Assembly (NCBI GenBank): GCA_026770025.1
Contig: JAMXDE010000022.1
Span: 1,053,501-1,117,500 of the forward strand
Direction of reading: 5' to 3'
Source: Craspedostauros australis
Lineage: Eukaryota > Bacillariophyta > Bacillariophyceae > Mastogloiales > Achnanthaceae
Length of the DNA: 64,000 nucleotides
The notes under the pieces were generated by a model. That model was given only the letters and a program-made list of their open reading frames with translations, did no database searches and was not told where the DNA came from. The translations under genes were made by a program, and so were the position numbers. Numbering within the stretch: position 1 is the first letter of the stretch; each line of letters starts with the position of its first letter. Of this stretch, positions 1-9,899 are shown piece by piece.

Positions 1-1250
1 TGCTGCGCCATCTCCAGGACTTCCCCACGGTGAGGTACAACCGTGAGGCCTGGCAAGAATTCCCAATCCTCTCCGCCCTCATGCTGCAGGTCTTGTTCGT
101 CATCACAGCATTCGGTCTGGAACGCTTGCTCAGCCGGCGGCGGTTGCCCAATTCGTTCGGCATGATGCTGCACTACGCCAACGCGTACAGCGCCTTGCTC
201 TTGCCCACGGTCATTGTGTGGAAGTTCATCGAGTCGCCACCCGTGGGTTCCGCCGTCCTCATGCATGCCACCATCACGTGGATGAAGCTGGTCTCGTACG
301 CGCACGCCAACGACGACTATCGAGCATCCGCCCAGAGCATGGACAAGGACGCTGTCAACCCGCACAATGCTACGCTTGCGCTGATCGAGAATCTGGAGGA
401 TGCCGACCTGGCGCTGTCGTACCCGCAGAACGTGACACTCAACAACCTGCTGTACTTCTGGTGCGCCCCGACACTGACGTACCAGATCGCGTTTCCCAAG
501 TACCCCAAGATCCGCCTGTGGAAGATCTTGGCAATTCTATTGCGAATGGGAATAGTGACGGTCATGTTCACCTTCCTGGCAGCCCAGTTCGTGTCCCCGA
601 CGTTGCAGAGCCTGGTGACCGAGCTGGACGCCACTCACGGACGGCTGACGATGAGTCTCATGGCGGAATACTGGCTTCGCCTTTCCATCGCCAACACCTA
701 CCTTTGGCTGCTCATGTTCTACGCCTACTTCCATCTCTACCTCAACCTCATCGCGGAAGTGCTGCGATTTGGCGACCGCGTCTTCTACAAGGACTGGTGG
801 AACTCCTCCGACGTCTCGTCGTACTGGAGGCTGTGGAACATGCCCGTCCACTTCTGGCTGATCCGCCACGTGTATTTCCCGTGCATCCGATGCAACATGC
901 CCAAGGTCATGGCAACCTTCGTCGTCTTTCTGGTCTCCGCCGTGATGCACGAAGTGCTCGTGAGCGTCCCCTTCCACATGATTCGTCCGTGGAGCTTCTT
1001 GGGCATGATGATGCAGCTGCCGTTGGTGGCCGTCACCAAATTCTTGTGCAGCAAGTTTCCCGGCAGCTCGATTGGCAACCTGATCTTTTGGATCTCATTC
1101 TGCGTGGTGGGACAGCCGATGGCGATTCTGCTGTACACCGTCGACTATCAGTACGAGAAACAGTTCGCCAATGTTGTGGATGCGTGCAGTGCTGCCGCAG
1201 CTGGCGGCGGCGTGGATGGTGTGGTCGGTCGATCCTGTGTCGCATCGTGA
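1..1250 (+). CDS. DGAT1: Diacylglycerol O-acyltransferase 1 (MBOAT family), 5' truncated by window edge
   Basis: Catalyses the last step of triacylglycerol synthesis, transferring an acyl group from acyl-CoA to diacylglycerol in the ER membrane. The frame is open from nucleotide 3, so the N-terminus lies outside the window; the GTG at 30 is not a start. About 415 residues are visible. They carry the DGAT1 landmark FYKDWWN (near nt 786-806), the preceding LNLIAEVLRFGDR segment, and the membrane-embedded catalytic His context AVMHEVLVS, plus several hydrophobic segments. The YPQNVTLNNLLYFWCAPTL and FPKYPKIR stretches match DGAT1 better than sterol acyltransferases. The stop is TGA at 1248-1250. 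It converges on the PheRS gene. The Ala/Gly-rich C-terminal tail is not conserved. Confidence 0.93.
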   Translation, partial: LRHLQDFPTVRYNREAWQEFPILSALMLQVLFVITAFGLERLLSRRRLPNSFGMMLHYANAYSALLLPTVIVWKFIESPPVGSAVLMHATITWMKLVSYAHANDDYRASAQSMDKDAVNPHNATLALIENLEDADLALSYPQNVTLNNLLYFWCAPTLTYQIAFPKYPKIRLWKILAILLRMGIVTVMFTFLAAQFVSPTLQSLVTELDATHGRLTMSLMAEYWLRLSIANTYLWLLMFYAYFHLYLNLIAEVLRFGDRVFYKDWWNSSDVSSYWRLWNMPVHFWLIRHVYFPCIRCNMPKVMATFVVFLVSAVMHEVLVSVPFHMIRPWSFLGMMMQLPLVAVTKFLCSKFPGSSIGNLIFWISFCVVGQPMAILLYTVDYQYEKQFANVVDACSAAAAGGGVDGVVGRSCVAS

Positions 1251-1700
1251 GGCAACCAAGTGTTGGCGTGGGCTCTTGCCGCAGAGTGGTGGAGTAACGT
1301 GCTGACTTGCATGGATAACGGCATACAATAGAGCAATAGTGCGACCTACTCATGCTGTGATGGGAATGCATACTCTCTAATATCATACAATACAATGCAA
1401 ACTGCGATCTGAACTATGATACCATTAGATCCCATACCATATCATACCATACAGTAGCACTGCACTGTCCTCCGCAGCGATACTCCTCTCTCGAGAGATC
1501 CAACAGTAGAGGTGATGAACATGGATGTATGCATACACTTATGCATGGATAGGTCGTAGACATGTAAAATATATTGGGGGTACAATTGAGCAGATGATGC
1601 TTTTGGTTATCAACTTAATGTCCTGTCTTGCGTCGCCATCGAGTTGACCATAGTACCATACTCTGCTCTACGACACTCTGCAGTAGAAGCCGCAGAAAAC
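1251..1700. other. Convergent intergenic region
   Basis: This is the 3' flank shared by DGAT1 (+) and PheRS beta (-). It is AT-rich with repeated ATACCAT and CATACAATACA words around 1380-1450. I see no gene. Confidence 0.6.
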
Positions 1701-3635
1701 TCACAGCAGGTGTTCCAGATCGAGCTCCATGACGGATGCGGGGTACTGGATGTCAAAGTTCTTGAGGACGTTGGGATGGAGGATGCCGAAGGTTCCCAGA
1801 CGAATCTTGGACTCGGTGCCTGGCTTTGTGAGAAGAATTGTGGCAGCCCGACCCGGGAAGTACATGCCGAATTCGTGCGATCCTTCCGGCAGCGGGTTGA
1901 TGGTGTACTCCCAGCCTTCCTTGCTGACTCGGTACTGCTCGTCCTCGGCCTGCGCCTTCTTTGCGGAGGTGGCGACGTAGGCCGCCTCGGGACCGACCTC
2001 CGTGAGCGTCATGATGCGATCGACGAGGCCGTGCAGAATCTCGAATCCGGAGGTGGGTCCCGCGTACACGGCGGCGACCTTGCGCGAGTTCTTGGCACCG
2101 ACACGAGTTTCGGTGGCGACGTGGTCCGCATCAGCCACGACGACGTCGCTGACTTCGAAGAGCTTGAATCCGTTGGTGAAGGAGGCCGACTTGTTGTGCT
2201 GCAGGGTTTTGAGAAGGCCTGGCAGCAGGGTGGTTCGGACGACCTGGTACTCTACGTTGGCAGGGTTGGAGAGGGAGACGGTGGTCTCCATCTTGATGGG
2301 GCATTGCAGGGCGGTGAAGTTGTCGTGGATGCTGCAGAGACCGTGGGTGAGGACCTCTGTGTATCCGGCGCGCGCAATTTCGTCGCGCAGGAGATCTCCG
2401 AGCTGGTTGAGGGGGAACTCACCGCCGACCGTGTGCGTTTGCGGCACCTTCTTGACGATGTTGTTGTATCCGAAGGCAATGCCGATGTCTTCGGCGATGT
2501 CGACGGGGTGCAGGATGTCTGACCTCGTGGGCGGGACGGTGACCTCCAGGACGGTGTCATTGTCCAGGAGCGTGGCCGGTCCCAGCTGGACCTTGTTGCA
2601 GAGGGTCTGCATCTCGGCGGCCGTGATGTCGATTCCGATGAGGGAGTTGCAGAAGTCGACCTTGGCCTTCTCGCGTCTGGTGAATAGCTTTGGCGTGACG
2701 TAGGAATCGGCGATGGATCCATCCGCTGCCTCGTAGTTGACCTTGACCGGGTGGACGGTGAATGGCTGCGCGCAGTACTCGGAGAACATGGTGACGACGG
2801 TGTCCAGCACGATGTTGGCCTTGGTGAGGTCCGTGGCCGTGCACTCGATGAAGACGTTCTTGGTTGCCAGGGTGAGCTTGGAGTGCGCGCCGTTGATGAT
2901 GGGCGGCAGAGACATGACGCGCTCGTCCGCATCGAGGACGACCGGGTAGAGCGGCGAGTCCTTGATGATGGCGACGTAGGGCTTGAGGTGCTTGACCTCC
3001 GGCTGGGTCTCGTAGAATTCGAGGAGGTCGTTGGCCTGGAAGCTGCCCTTGTCATCGGGAGTGAGGGGCACGAAGTTGATGTCTGCGGGAGCGCGGGCGT
3101 CGTAGACGAAGGGTCCCTTGACGGTGTCCATGTCGTGCGTCCCGATGGCCACCAGGGTGCGCAGACGGCAGAGGTTGCGGTGCAGCTGGTCCTGCAGGTC
3201 GATGAAGGAGTCGTACCGCTCCTGCGTGAAGGTGACGTCCTTGAGGATGGCGGCCACGCAGAACGGGCGGATGGTGTCGGCGTTGGCCTTCTTGACCGTG
3301 AGGGTGACCTCCGCCGCGTCGTCCGAGACGATGCTGTAGGTGGGGGCCTCCTGGTCGCCCAGGAAGATCCTGAGCGCGCGGCTGAGGCCCTCCACGCACA
3401 GCAGATCGTATCGGTTGGCGGGGACGTCGATCTTGTAGAGCACGGCAGCGGACAGCGACTCCAGCTGCTGCTTGCTCAGCTTCACGGTGGCGGACTTCTG
3501 GGCCTCCTCGCGCTCCGATGTCACCTCGTCCAGCTCCACTCCGAATTCGAAGCACAGCTCGTCGAAGGCCTCATCGCTGTATGTACGTCCCAGGTGGGTG
3601 TACAGGATGTCGCGTTCTACGGAGAGGGTTGGCAT
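1701..3635 (-). CDS. FARSB: Phenylalanyl-tRNA synthetase beta subunit, cytosolic type
   Basis: Beta subunit of the heterotetrameric PheRS that charges tRNA-Phe in the cytosol. A single exon encodes 644 residues, starting at ATG 3633-3635. The N-terminal MPTLSVERDILYTHLGRTYS is typical of the archaeal/eukaryotic beta subunit. B3/B4 editing-domain sequence follows (for example NVFIECTATDLTKA), then the B5 region with DILHPVDIAEDIGIAFGYN, and a C-terminal catalytic-like domain ending in PASVMELDLEHLL. The length is slightly above animal FARSB (about 590). No intron is needed. The upstream region contains a (TTG)n run close to the start codon. The call is firm on the full-length family match. Confidence 0.97.
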   Translation of the reverse strand: MPTLSVERDILYTHLGRTYSDEAFDELCFEFGVELDEVTSEREEAQKSATVKLSKQQLESLSAAVLYKIDVPANRYDLLCVEGLSRALRIFLGDQEAPTYSIVSDDAAEVTLTVKKANADTIRPFCVAAILKDVTFTQERYDSFIDLQDQLHRNLCRLRTLVAIGTHDMDTVKGPFVYDARAPADINFVPLTPDDKGSFQANDLLEFYETQPEVKHLKPYVAIIKDSPLYPVVLDADERVMSLPPIINGAHSKLTLATKNVFIECTATDLTKANIVLDTVVTMFSEYCAQPFTVHPVKVNYEAADGSIADSYVTPKLFTRREKAKVDFCNSLIGIDITAAEMQTLCNKVQLGPATLLDNDTVLEVTVPPTRSDILHPVDIAEDIGIAFGYNNIVKKVPQTHTVGGEFPLNQLGDLLRDEIARAGYTEVLTHGLCSIHDNFTALQCPIKMETTVSLSNPANVEYQVVRTTLLPGLLKTLQHNKSASFTNGFKLFEVSDVVVADADHVATETRVGAKNSRKVAAVYAGPTSGFEILHGLVDRIMTLTEVGPEAAYVATSAKKAQAEDEQYRVSKEGWEYTINPLPEGSHEFGMYFPGRAATILLTKPGTESKIRLGTFGILHPNVLKNFDIQYPASVMELDLEHLL

Positions 3636-4721
3636 TATTCCTTTTGTGTTCTGCTACTGTTGTTGTTGTTGTTGTTTGCTACTGCAGGTTCTTGTGGGAT
3701 TTATCGGAGGGAGATCCTGCTGTCGTTGTCGCTGTCGATTGCTCGTTGCTGATCAAACGAGTACTGATGGACTCTGCTGGTGTTGGTGGCGATGTTCTGT
3801 TCGATGGACGATCGATTGAGGTCGTTCGTTCGATTGCTTCTCCGACAAAGGCTGTCGTCGATCCTTGATCCTTGATCGCAGTCTCTCTCTTGATGTCGGT
3901 GAGGCTCCGGTTGTGGATCTTCTTGTTGGTTGTTCTGTCGCTGGTTCTTCCTGTGGTGGATCATCTCGTTTTTGTACCTTGTGTTTGCGTGCATGTTTGG
4001 GTTTGGACGTCCGCATCCACGCGTCACCGTGTTGTTGCGCGCACTTGTTTGTGCGGTTCTGAACGATTCAACAGCACATGGGCCAATTCGTGTAAATCAG
4101 GTTGAGCAATGGACTCGCGTGATCCCTTTCGTTTTGGCGCCAAACCGACAACAGAAATCGGGTTCTCTCCCTCCTTCTACCGAATCCACACACGAGCATC
4201 CACACACAAACATCCACACGCGCGAATATTTGTAATCTACGAGTGCATCCCTGCGGTACCGACACTTACCTGCAACACACTCCTTCTATCAAGCTCGTGG
4301 ACACTAAGAGATTCGCATCCCACACCTACAACTAAAACGGTTGCGCTAACTATGCGAATGGAAGAGGTGCAGGTTCCGCCAAACAACAGGATGATGTTCT
4401 CACAAGTAATCGCGCGGAACATGAAACCCAACAGAGCACGTGCAGCAGGAAATGAATTGAATTGAAGTGACTCAACCTATATCTGCTTTATTCTGCTTGC
4501 ATTCGCTTGTGTTACCGCTGCCGCTGTTATTCTTGTTCGTAATCGAAGTCCAAAGAGTGACGAGCTTGGTTGTTGCATCCCCGTCTCCATTCGATCTCCA
4601 AGTGCGTGGTCGAACACCTTCGCGTTTCAGCTGCTCTCATCATTTTCACATGATCTTGCGAAGAAGAAGAACGACGACGACGACGACAGCGGATGCCCGT
4701 GCATGTCGTTGCAGTCATCGC
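3636..4721. other. Intergenic region upstream of PheRS beta
   Basis: It holds a (TTG)n tract at about 3660-3677, just 5' of the PheRS start, and CA-rich DNA (CACACG/ACATCC words) at about 4185-4225. Open frames exist on both strands but none has a recognisable family or good composition. I see no gene. Confidence 0.5.
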
Positions 4722-5015
4722 TTATTCGCCCTCGACCATGACGTGGAAGCTCTTGGCACCCTGCTGGCGCTTCTCGAAGTATGGTTGGTACTCTTCGCAT
4801 GCCATGAACTCAAGGCCCTTTTCCTTGCTTGGCCACTCGATCATGGCGTAGAGCTGTGGTCGCTCCCTTGGCTCGCCTTCGATCTGCTCGTGGTTGGGGG
4901 TGCGGGCCCTGTACACACCGCCGTACTTGGCGACGATGGCGGGGACATCCTTGAAGTAGGATGCCATCAATACAGCGTCCGTGACGGTGATTTCGAGGAT
5001 GGAGTAGTAAGGCAT
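4722..5015 (-). CDS. DUF1330 family protein, tandem copy A
   Basis: A small 97-residue single-exon protein of the DUF1330 family, whose members form dimeric alpha/beta-barrels of unknown biochemical role. Family features visible are YSILEITVTD at the start, VPAIVAKYGGVYRART, the acidic EGEPRERPQ segment, the IEWPSKE strand, and the EEYQPYFEKRQQGAK helix near the end. The start ATG is at 5013-5015. It is the first of three head-to-tail paralogues (A at 4722, B at 6217, C at 7578), all on the minus strand and roughly 1.2-1.5 kb apart. A differs from B and C mainly in the MPYYSI N-terminus and the GLEFMAC segment. No targeting peptide is seen, so it is probably cytosolic. Confidence 0.9.
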   Translation of the reverse strand: MPYYSILEITVTDAVLMASYFKDVPAIVAKYGGVYRARTPNHEQIEGEPRERPQLYAMIEWPSKEKGLEFMACEEYQPYFEKRQQGAKSFHVMVEGE

Positions 5016-6216
5016 GGTGGATATTGCTGTTGCTGTTGCTTTAGTTGTGCTGTTGTTTGCGTTTGATCGCGATTTGGATTTTATGAGAGTTGTTGGAAGT
5101 CCTCAGGGGCAACGACAACTTGTTGCGATTGCCGAGGACCTTGGGTGTTTTGATCGGTCAGAAAGACCAAGTATAGCGCTGAGACTACAATACTCTGCGG
5201 GGTTGCGCAACGCTCTTTGGCATTTATTGGACACCCATTCCCGCAGAATCTCTGGTTTCTCACATGAACGAACCAGAACGACGGATTTATTGGAAGTAGA
5301 AGTATAGCGGAGTATAAGTAGCGTCCTTCCACATGACAACTTGAAGAGCTGCATTCATGTGGCGTTGAATCGCGTTGCTTTCCTGATCCAGACCAAAAGA
5401 TACGATGATCCTTCCTCTCTTCCGGGTCGCTTCCGGCTGTGTCCAAGCCAAGTGTTGTGGAATTGTGTTTGGGACACTCTTCATTTTTAGCGGACAGTCA
5501 AGCCAGTGCAGAGCCGAGCAGAACGAAGTCGTGTTGATGCCAACGTCCGTTACTGGACAGACTTAGTATCTGCACCGAACCAAGATCAAGCATATGCGGT
5601 TGGTCCAGAGACATCGATTCTGTGTGATGTCTGGTGCGAAACGATTCGCACGCACCAAAGTCTGATGCTGGAATATAAATGAACAATCAACAGTGAACCA
5701 TCAACGATGAACAACAAGGAGTGATTCCTCTCTCTCCCCCTTCCACTGGCTGATGAGCACGTACGCATCGATGCGTGATGCAACTGCTCCTCTGCTTGCG
5801 AAGAATCCAACATTCCTACGAACCATACAAACTCTAATTTATGGCATCCCACGACAATGAGAATGCGAGTTGCCATTACGCCAAACATGGAGAAAAGTTG
5901 TCTGTCTGATTCTACCCGCGGCAATTACATTGCGAGCATACCGACGTTGCTGCTGTTTCGATGGCAACTTGCGGAATGAGGAAATGAACTGTTGTGCCCA
6001 TGTATCTGTCTGAGCATCGCGTGCACTTGCAGTTAGGTATCGCTTTCCAACTCCATTCGATTTGACGGTTTCCGTATGGCACCACGCTGCCGCAGAGACC
6101 ACGAAGTCTCCACCGAATGTGACCGTCAGCATTTCCATTTCCTCTCCCCATTTCACAAGGCGTTACCAAGAAGGACGACGGCAACGACTGCCTGCATGGT
6201 TGGTCGCAGCCGGACT
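5016..6216. other. Spacer between DUF1330 copies A and B
   Basis: A 1.2-kb spacer containing the promoter of copy A and the 3' flank of copy B. Near each DUF1330 start there is a TTG/TGC-rich stretch followed by a TTTGAT...TTTATG-like word, so the duplication seems to have carried promoter DNA along. I see no further gene. Confidence 0.45.
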
Positions 6217-6510
6217 CTACTGGCCTTCGACAAGGATGTGCACGGTCTTGGCTCCCTTCAGGCGATTTTCGAAGTAGGGTTGGTACTCGGGACTATCCCT
6301 GAATGCCATGACGCTCTCCTTGCTTGGCCACTCGAGGATGACACGGAGCTGTGGTCGCTCCCTCGGCTCGCCTTCCATCTGCTCGTGATTTGCTGTCCGA
6401 GCCTTGTATACGCCGCCGTGCTTGGCGACGATGGCGGGGACATCCGTGAAGTAGGACGCCATCAAGCTCTGGTCGATGACGGTGACTTCGATGATGGAGT
6501 AGTAGGTCAT
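6217..6510 (-). CDS. DUF1330 family protein, tandem copy B
   Basis: A 97-residue DUF1330 paralogue starting MTYYSIIEV at ATG 6508-6510 and ending VHILVEGQ. It shares the DVPAIVAK-GGVY core, NHEQMEGEPRERPQ, ILEWPSKES and SPEYQPYFENR with copies A and C. The reading frame stays open upstream to another ATG at 6658-6660, which would add a 50-residue Gln/Asn/Thr-rich extension encoded by a 15-bp tandem repeat. I chose the inner ATG because copies A and C begin at exactly that position. If the outer start is used, the protein would carry a low-complexity tail unique to this copy. Confidence 0.9.
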   Translation of the reverse strand: MTYYSIIEVTVIDQSLMASYFTDVPAIVAKHGGVYKARTANHEQMEGEPRERPQLRVILEWPSKESVMAFRDSPEYQPYFENRLKGAKTVHILVEGQ

Positions 6511-7577
6511 GGTGGATATTGTCGCTAGGTTGCTGTGTTGTCGTTGTTGCTGTGTCGTTGTTGCTGTGTCGTTGTTGCTGTGTCGTTGTTGCTGTGTCGT
6601 TGTTGCTGTTTTGTCGTTGTTGCTGTTTTGTCGTTGCTGTGGTTTGATCACGTTCTTCATTTTGTGAGCATCCTACTCATCCTCGCATCTCACCTCGAAT
6701 CACCAACACGGTTCACACAGCATTTGTTTGTGCAGTCTGCACAATGCAGCGATTGCAGAGTCTCGATGTCTTTGATTCTGTCAGAAAATCCGTTCTATCC
6801 ATCAACCACCGATGTGTGGACGTATGTGTGTGATGTTGTGTGGCACGTAAGTTCGGTTTCCGCCGAGGGCTGTCACCAAGATGCATCTCGAAATCCTTCA
6901 TTTGCATTCCAAACTGAGGCATCACATGTTCCAAAGACTTCTGTGGCAATGAAAAGCCACGCCATCAAACCCAAATCACATGGCGCAAACATGGACCACC
7001 CAGATGTATGCCCCCAACCGAACTCTCGAGCAGCCACAAGGGACACCATTCTGTTGACACCTCCAAAGTTGATGTTGCATTTGGGACACTCTGATTGTCT
7101 TGGTCCATTCGAATCAGTCGTAAATCGATAGAAATCAAACTGTCCGTTGTATACCACGTTTGTAAACGTCCGTTAATTGTACGGCCTAGTGTATGTCGTG
7201 AACCAAGAACTGTACTTCGCGCTGCCGACATCCCAACGACTATCAATCCACGTGCGACTGCACAAGAATAAGAATTGAATTGAATTAGTTTGAGTGACGC
7301 CATAGCTGCATGGTTCTACGACACTTGTCTGGTGTGAATGGCCGCAACACGTGCATTCCTTCTGCTGGAGTTGCTGCCTTCGTGGTTGCAATTCGTAGAA
7401 AAATGAAGGTAACTCTTCGCCCAGATCTCCATCTGGAACACCAGGTGCGGTTGGCGCCAGCTTCCCATAAACCTGGCTTGAAGTGGCGCTTTCCACACGA
7501 AGCCAGAAAAGCCAATGAGTTGCCTATGGAATGGATGTCTCAGTGTTTCCACCTTCTCTCGCCATTTCGCATGCCCT
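6511..7577. other. Spacer between DUF1330 copies B and C
   Basis: Besides the 15-bp repeat at its left end, the spacer holds no convincing gene. The segment just 3' of copies B and C is similar (TTTCCA...TCTC-CCATTTC near 6135 and 7550), as expected if the duplication unit included flanking DNA. Confidence 0.45.
6536..6645. repeat. 15-bp tandem repeat upstream of DUF1330 copy B
   Basis: Repeats of a TGTCGTTGTTGCTG-type unit, becoming slightly degenerate at the distal end (GTTTTGTCG variants). It lies directly 5' of copy B on its coding strand and is in frame with it. Confidence 0.8.
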
Positions 7578-7871
7578 CTAGTTGCCTTCGACGAGGACGT
7601 GGATGGCCTTGGCCCCCTTCTTTCGGTTTTCGAGGTGTGGCTGGTACTCAGGGCATTCCTCGAACGCAATAACGCTCTCCTTGTTGGGCCACTCGATGAT
7701 GACCATCAACTTTGGCTGTTCCCTTGGCTCGCCTTCGATCTGCTCGTGGTTGGTGGTCTTCGCCCTGTACACGCCGCCGTATTTCGCGACGATCGCGGGG
7801 ACTTCCTTGGAGTAGGCTGCCATCCAGCTATCTTCGGCTGGGGTCAGTTCGATGATGGAGAAGTAAGTCAT
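7578..7871 (-). CDS. DUF1330 family protein, tandem copy C
   Basis: Third DUF1330 paralogue, 97 residues, from ATG 7869-7871 (MTYFSIIELTPAEDS) to IHVLVEGN. The core (EVPAIVAKYGGVYRAK, EQIEGEPREQPK, IEWPNKES, PEYQPHLENRKKGAK) is intact. Copy C has slightly more changes than A and B, including SWMAAYSKE in the helix where A and B have LMASYF. No intron. All three copies are intact, which suggests that selection maintains them. The substrate or ligand is unknown for this family. Confidence 0.9.
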   Translation of the reverse strand: MTYFSIIELTPAEDSWMAAYSKEVPAIVAKYGGVYRAKTTNHEQIEGEPREQPKLMVIIEWPNKESVIAFEECPEYQPHLENRKKGAKAIHVLVEGN

Positions 7872-8387
7872 GGTGGCTGTTGTTATTGTTATTGTTGCTG
7901 CTGCTACTACTGTTGTTGTTGATGATTCGATGTTGCACTTGGCTTCGTTTAAGACTGCTTTCGATTTATGGGCATCCCATCCGCAAATTCGGTGCCAGTA
8001 GCAAGATCCACCTCCTCATGTTTCATTTGAACTCCAATCCAAGACATCACGTGTTCGAAAGACTTCTTCACGGGGTGGACAGATGATGTCGAACATTACC
8101 GGCGCCAGTCTCTGTGGTGCAACCAGGGACGTTTCAGCACAGAGCCTTCGAGAGGAAGCTGTCAGAGAGGAAGATTGTGTATCAGATACTACTAGAGTAC
8201 GAGCTGCGGGTGGCTCGTATGGTAGCAACCCTGTCGGTCCCAGGCCCTCGAAAATTCTCACTCTGGATACTCGTGCCCATGCGAATACGAGGAACGTTCG
8301 TGGATGTTTGGCTTGGACCGGCACGTGACGACTCGCACCATACCTTCGAATAGCATCATTTTTGTTCTCAGCCATCGCAGAAGTTCT
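7872..8387. other. Intergenic region upstream of DUF1330 copy C
   Basis: Starts with a TTGTTATTG/TGCTGCTAC-rich tract next to the copy C start. A short ORF at 8083-8328 (+) has no family resemblance and is unlikely to be coding. Confidence 0.45.
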
Positions 8388-8391
8388 CTAG

Positions 8392-9358
8392 TGCCTCAAA
8401 CAAACGGACCCCAAAAATTGGCGATTATTGGCGATTATTGGCTACAGTTGGCTACAGATTTTGGATCAGTTTTTCCCAAACTCCGCCTTCGTTTCATAGA
8501 CACTCAATCCAACATCTCTTCACATCTACGTAAACTTAAGAGCCAGGGCTATCCAGGCAAGTGTTAACATTATAATGTTGTTACTACCATCTCGTCGATC
8601 TTGATGTGTTTGTTGACCCCCTTGGTGTGGTTTTGCCTTCGGACGAAGGACGGACCGGGTTTTCATTGGCTACAATTGGCTACAAGTAGGATTCTACAGG
8701 GGTCCGGTAGGATCTGGCCTCTTTTTTCCGAGAAGTTCGACCCTCCATCTTTGAAGTCTCCGCGCTGAGCATTCTTTGGCTAAATCTGTACAATAGATAT
8801 CATTTCAGAATCCTCTCTCCGAGGCGGTCACAACTATATGATCTATATTATGTTTGAGTGCGATGGTATGGAGGTATACTTGCGTTTAGTGCTCCCATGG
8901 AGGTCGGAATGATATTTGACCACTCGGATCCCCAATTTCGGTGGCAAGTTTGGTCAATTCTGGTTCCAACGCTTGCGTCATTGTGACGTCATAGGCGGTT
9001 GGGAAAATTCTTTGGAACAACTCGACCACGAAAACACGCCAACCAGAAGCCAAAAAACGTCCGTGAATGATGGGGGTGCTTGATGGATGGCATCAGCGCT
9101 CACCGAGAAAGAGAGCAACAGCCACCAAACTTCAGGATGGTATATATAAACGCTATGCAATACTATATCTGCAATATGAGTACAGAATGGCCCATACGAG
9201 CTGAGTGCGGAGAGTTGGACCGCGGTTGATGCTGTTTCTGGCCTGTTTTTGTTCGGGACTTACGTAGAAAATGTACTAGATTCTACAGACCATTTTTCGT
9301 GATCCAAAAATCGCCAAAAATCGCCAATGGCGTTGGCTACAGCTGTTTGTTTGAGGCA
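8392..9358. mobile_element. Non-autonomous inverted-repeat element, copy 1 (967 bp)
   Basis: Begins TGCCTCAAACAAAC and ends GTTTGTTTGAGGCA, with 16-bp terminal inverted repeats (one mismatch). Inside each end lies a subterminal array of TTGGCGATT-like words (left about 8415-8445; right, inverted, about 9308-9330). It is flanked by a 4-bp direct repeat CTAG at 8388-8391 and 9359-9362, as expected of a target-site duplication. There is no transposase ORF. It carries a TATATATAAA word near 9139. A nearly identical second copy lies at 26595-27560. Most likely a large MITE-like DNA transposon. A solo LTR (TG...CA ends, internal TATA) is the alternative, but the long inverted termini argue against it. 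Confidence 0.88.
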
Positions 9359-9362
9359 CTAG

Positions 9363-9899
9363 AGGGGGAAGGCGCATCCCACCACACGCGAGTATGGTAC
9401 GTTGATGAGGCATCGAAAGTATTCTCCCATGCTGTGGCGTCTCACTGAAGCTTCGCTCTGCCACAGCTTCGACAGAACAACGCCCCTGGATCTCGTGCTG
9501 CACCATCACTCGTATGTACGAGTATGAAGGATCTGGAATGGGTGATGGAATGAGTGATGGAATGGATGTCTGTACAGACGGATGCCTGGAACAGTGTGGA
9601 ATCCCCTCGGTTAGTAGCGAACTGCAGTTCCTTTGCTGCGATGGTTGGCGGCGCCGATCCTTGTTCGCAACGCATAGGCACATAGCTCGTACCATGCTCT
9701 GCTGAAATGGAAAGATGGAATAGAAATGGCGCCCCAGAATATTGCGGTATACTTTGTAATGATCGTACTAGTACCATACATAGAGTACATCTTCTTACCA
9801 TACGCGCACTGATCCGTGCGAGTAGAAGTGTGGGATGCTGGAGCTGTCTTTTCTCCAAGGATTATGTTACATTCGCCACCTTGAATGGGCGACGCAACA
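9363..9899. other. Intergenic region
   Basis: Lies between element copy 1 and the coiled-coil gene. It has a GATGGAATG-type short repeat at about 9537-9565 and GTACTAGTACCATAC words near 9765. I see no gene. Confidence 0.5.

Noticed and set aside
218-1297. Long alternative-frame ORF over DGAT1
   Set aside because: Shadow frame of DGAT1, with Arg/Gln/His-rich composition and no family match.
1644-3752. Long plus-strand ORFs (1644-2522, 2751-3752) opposite PheRS beta
   Set aside because: Antisense shadows of a conserved gene, with Val/Gly/Glu-rich antisense composition.
8304-8567. ORF shared by both 967-bp elements (8304-8567 and 26528-26770)
   Set aside because: It begins in flanking DNA, crosses the element end, is short and matches no transposase; identity only reflects element identity.
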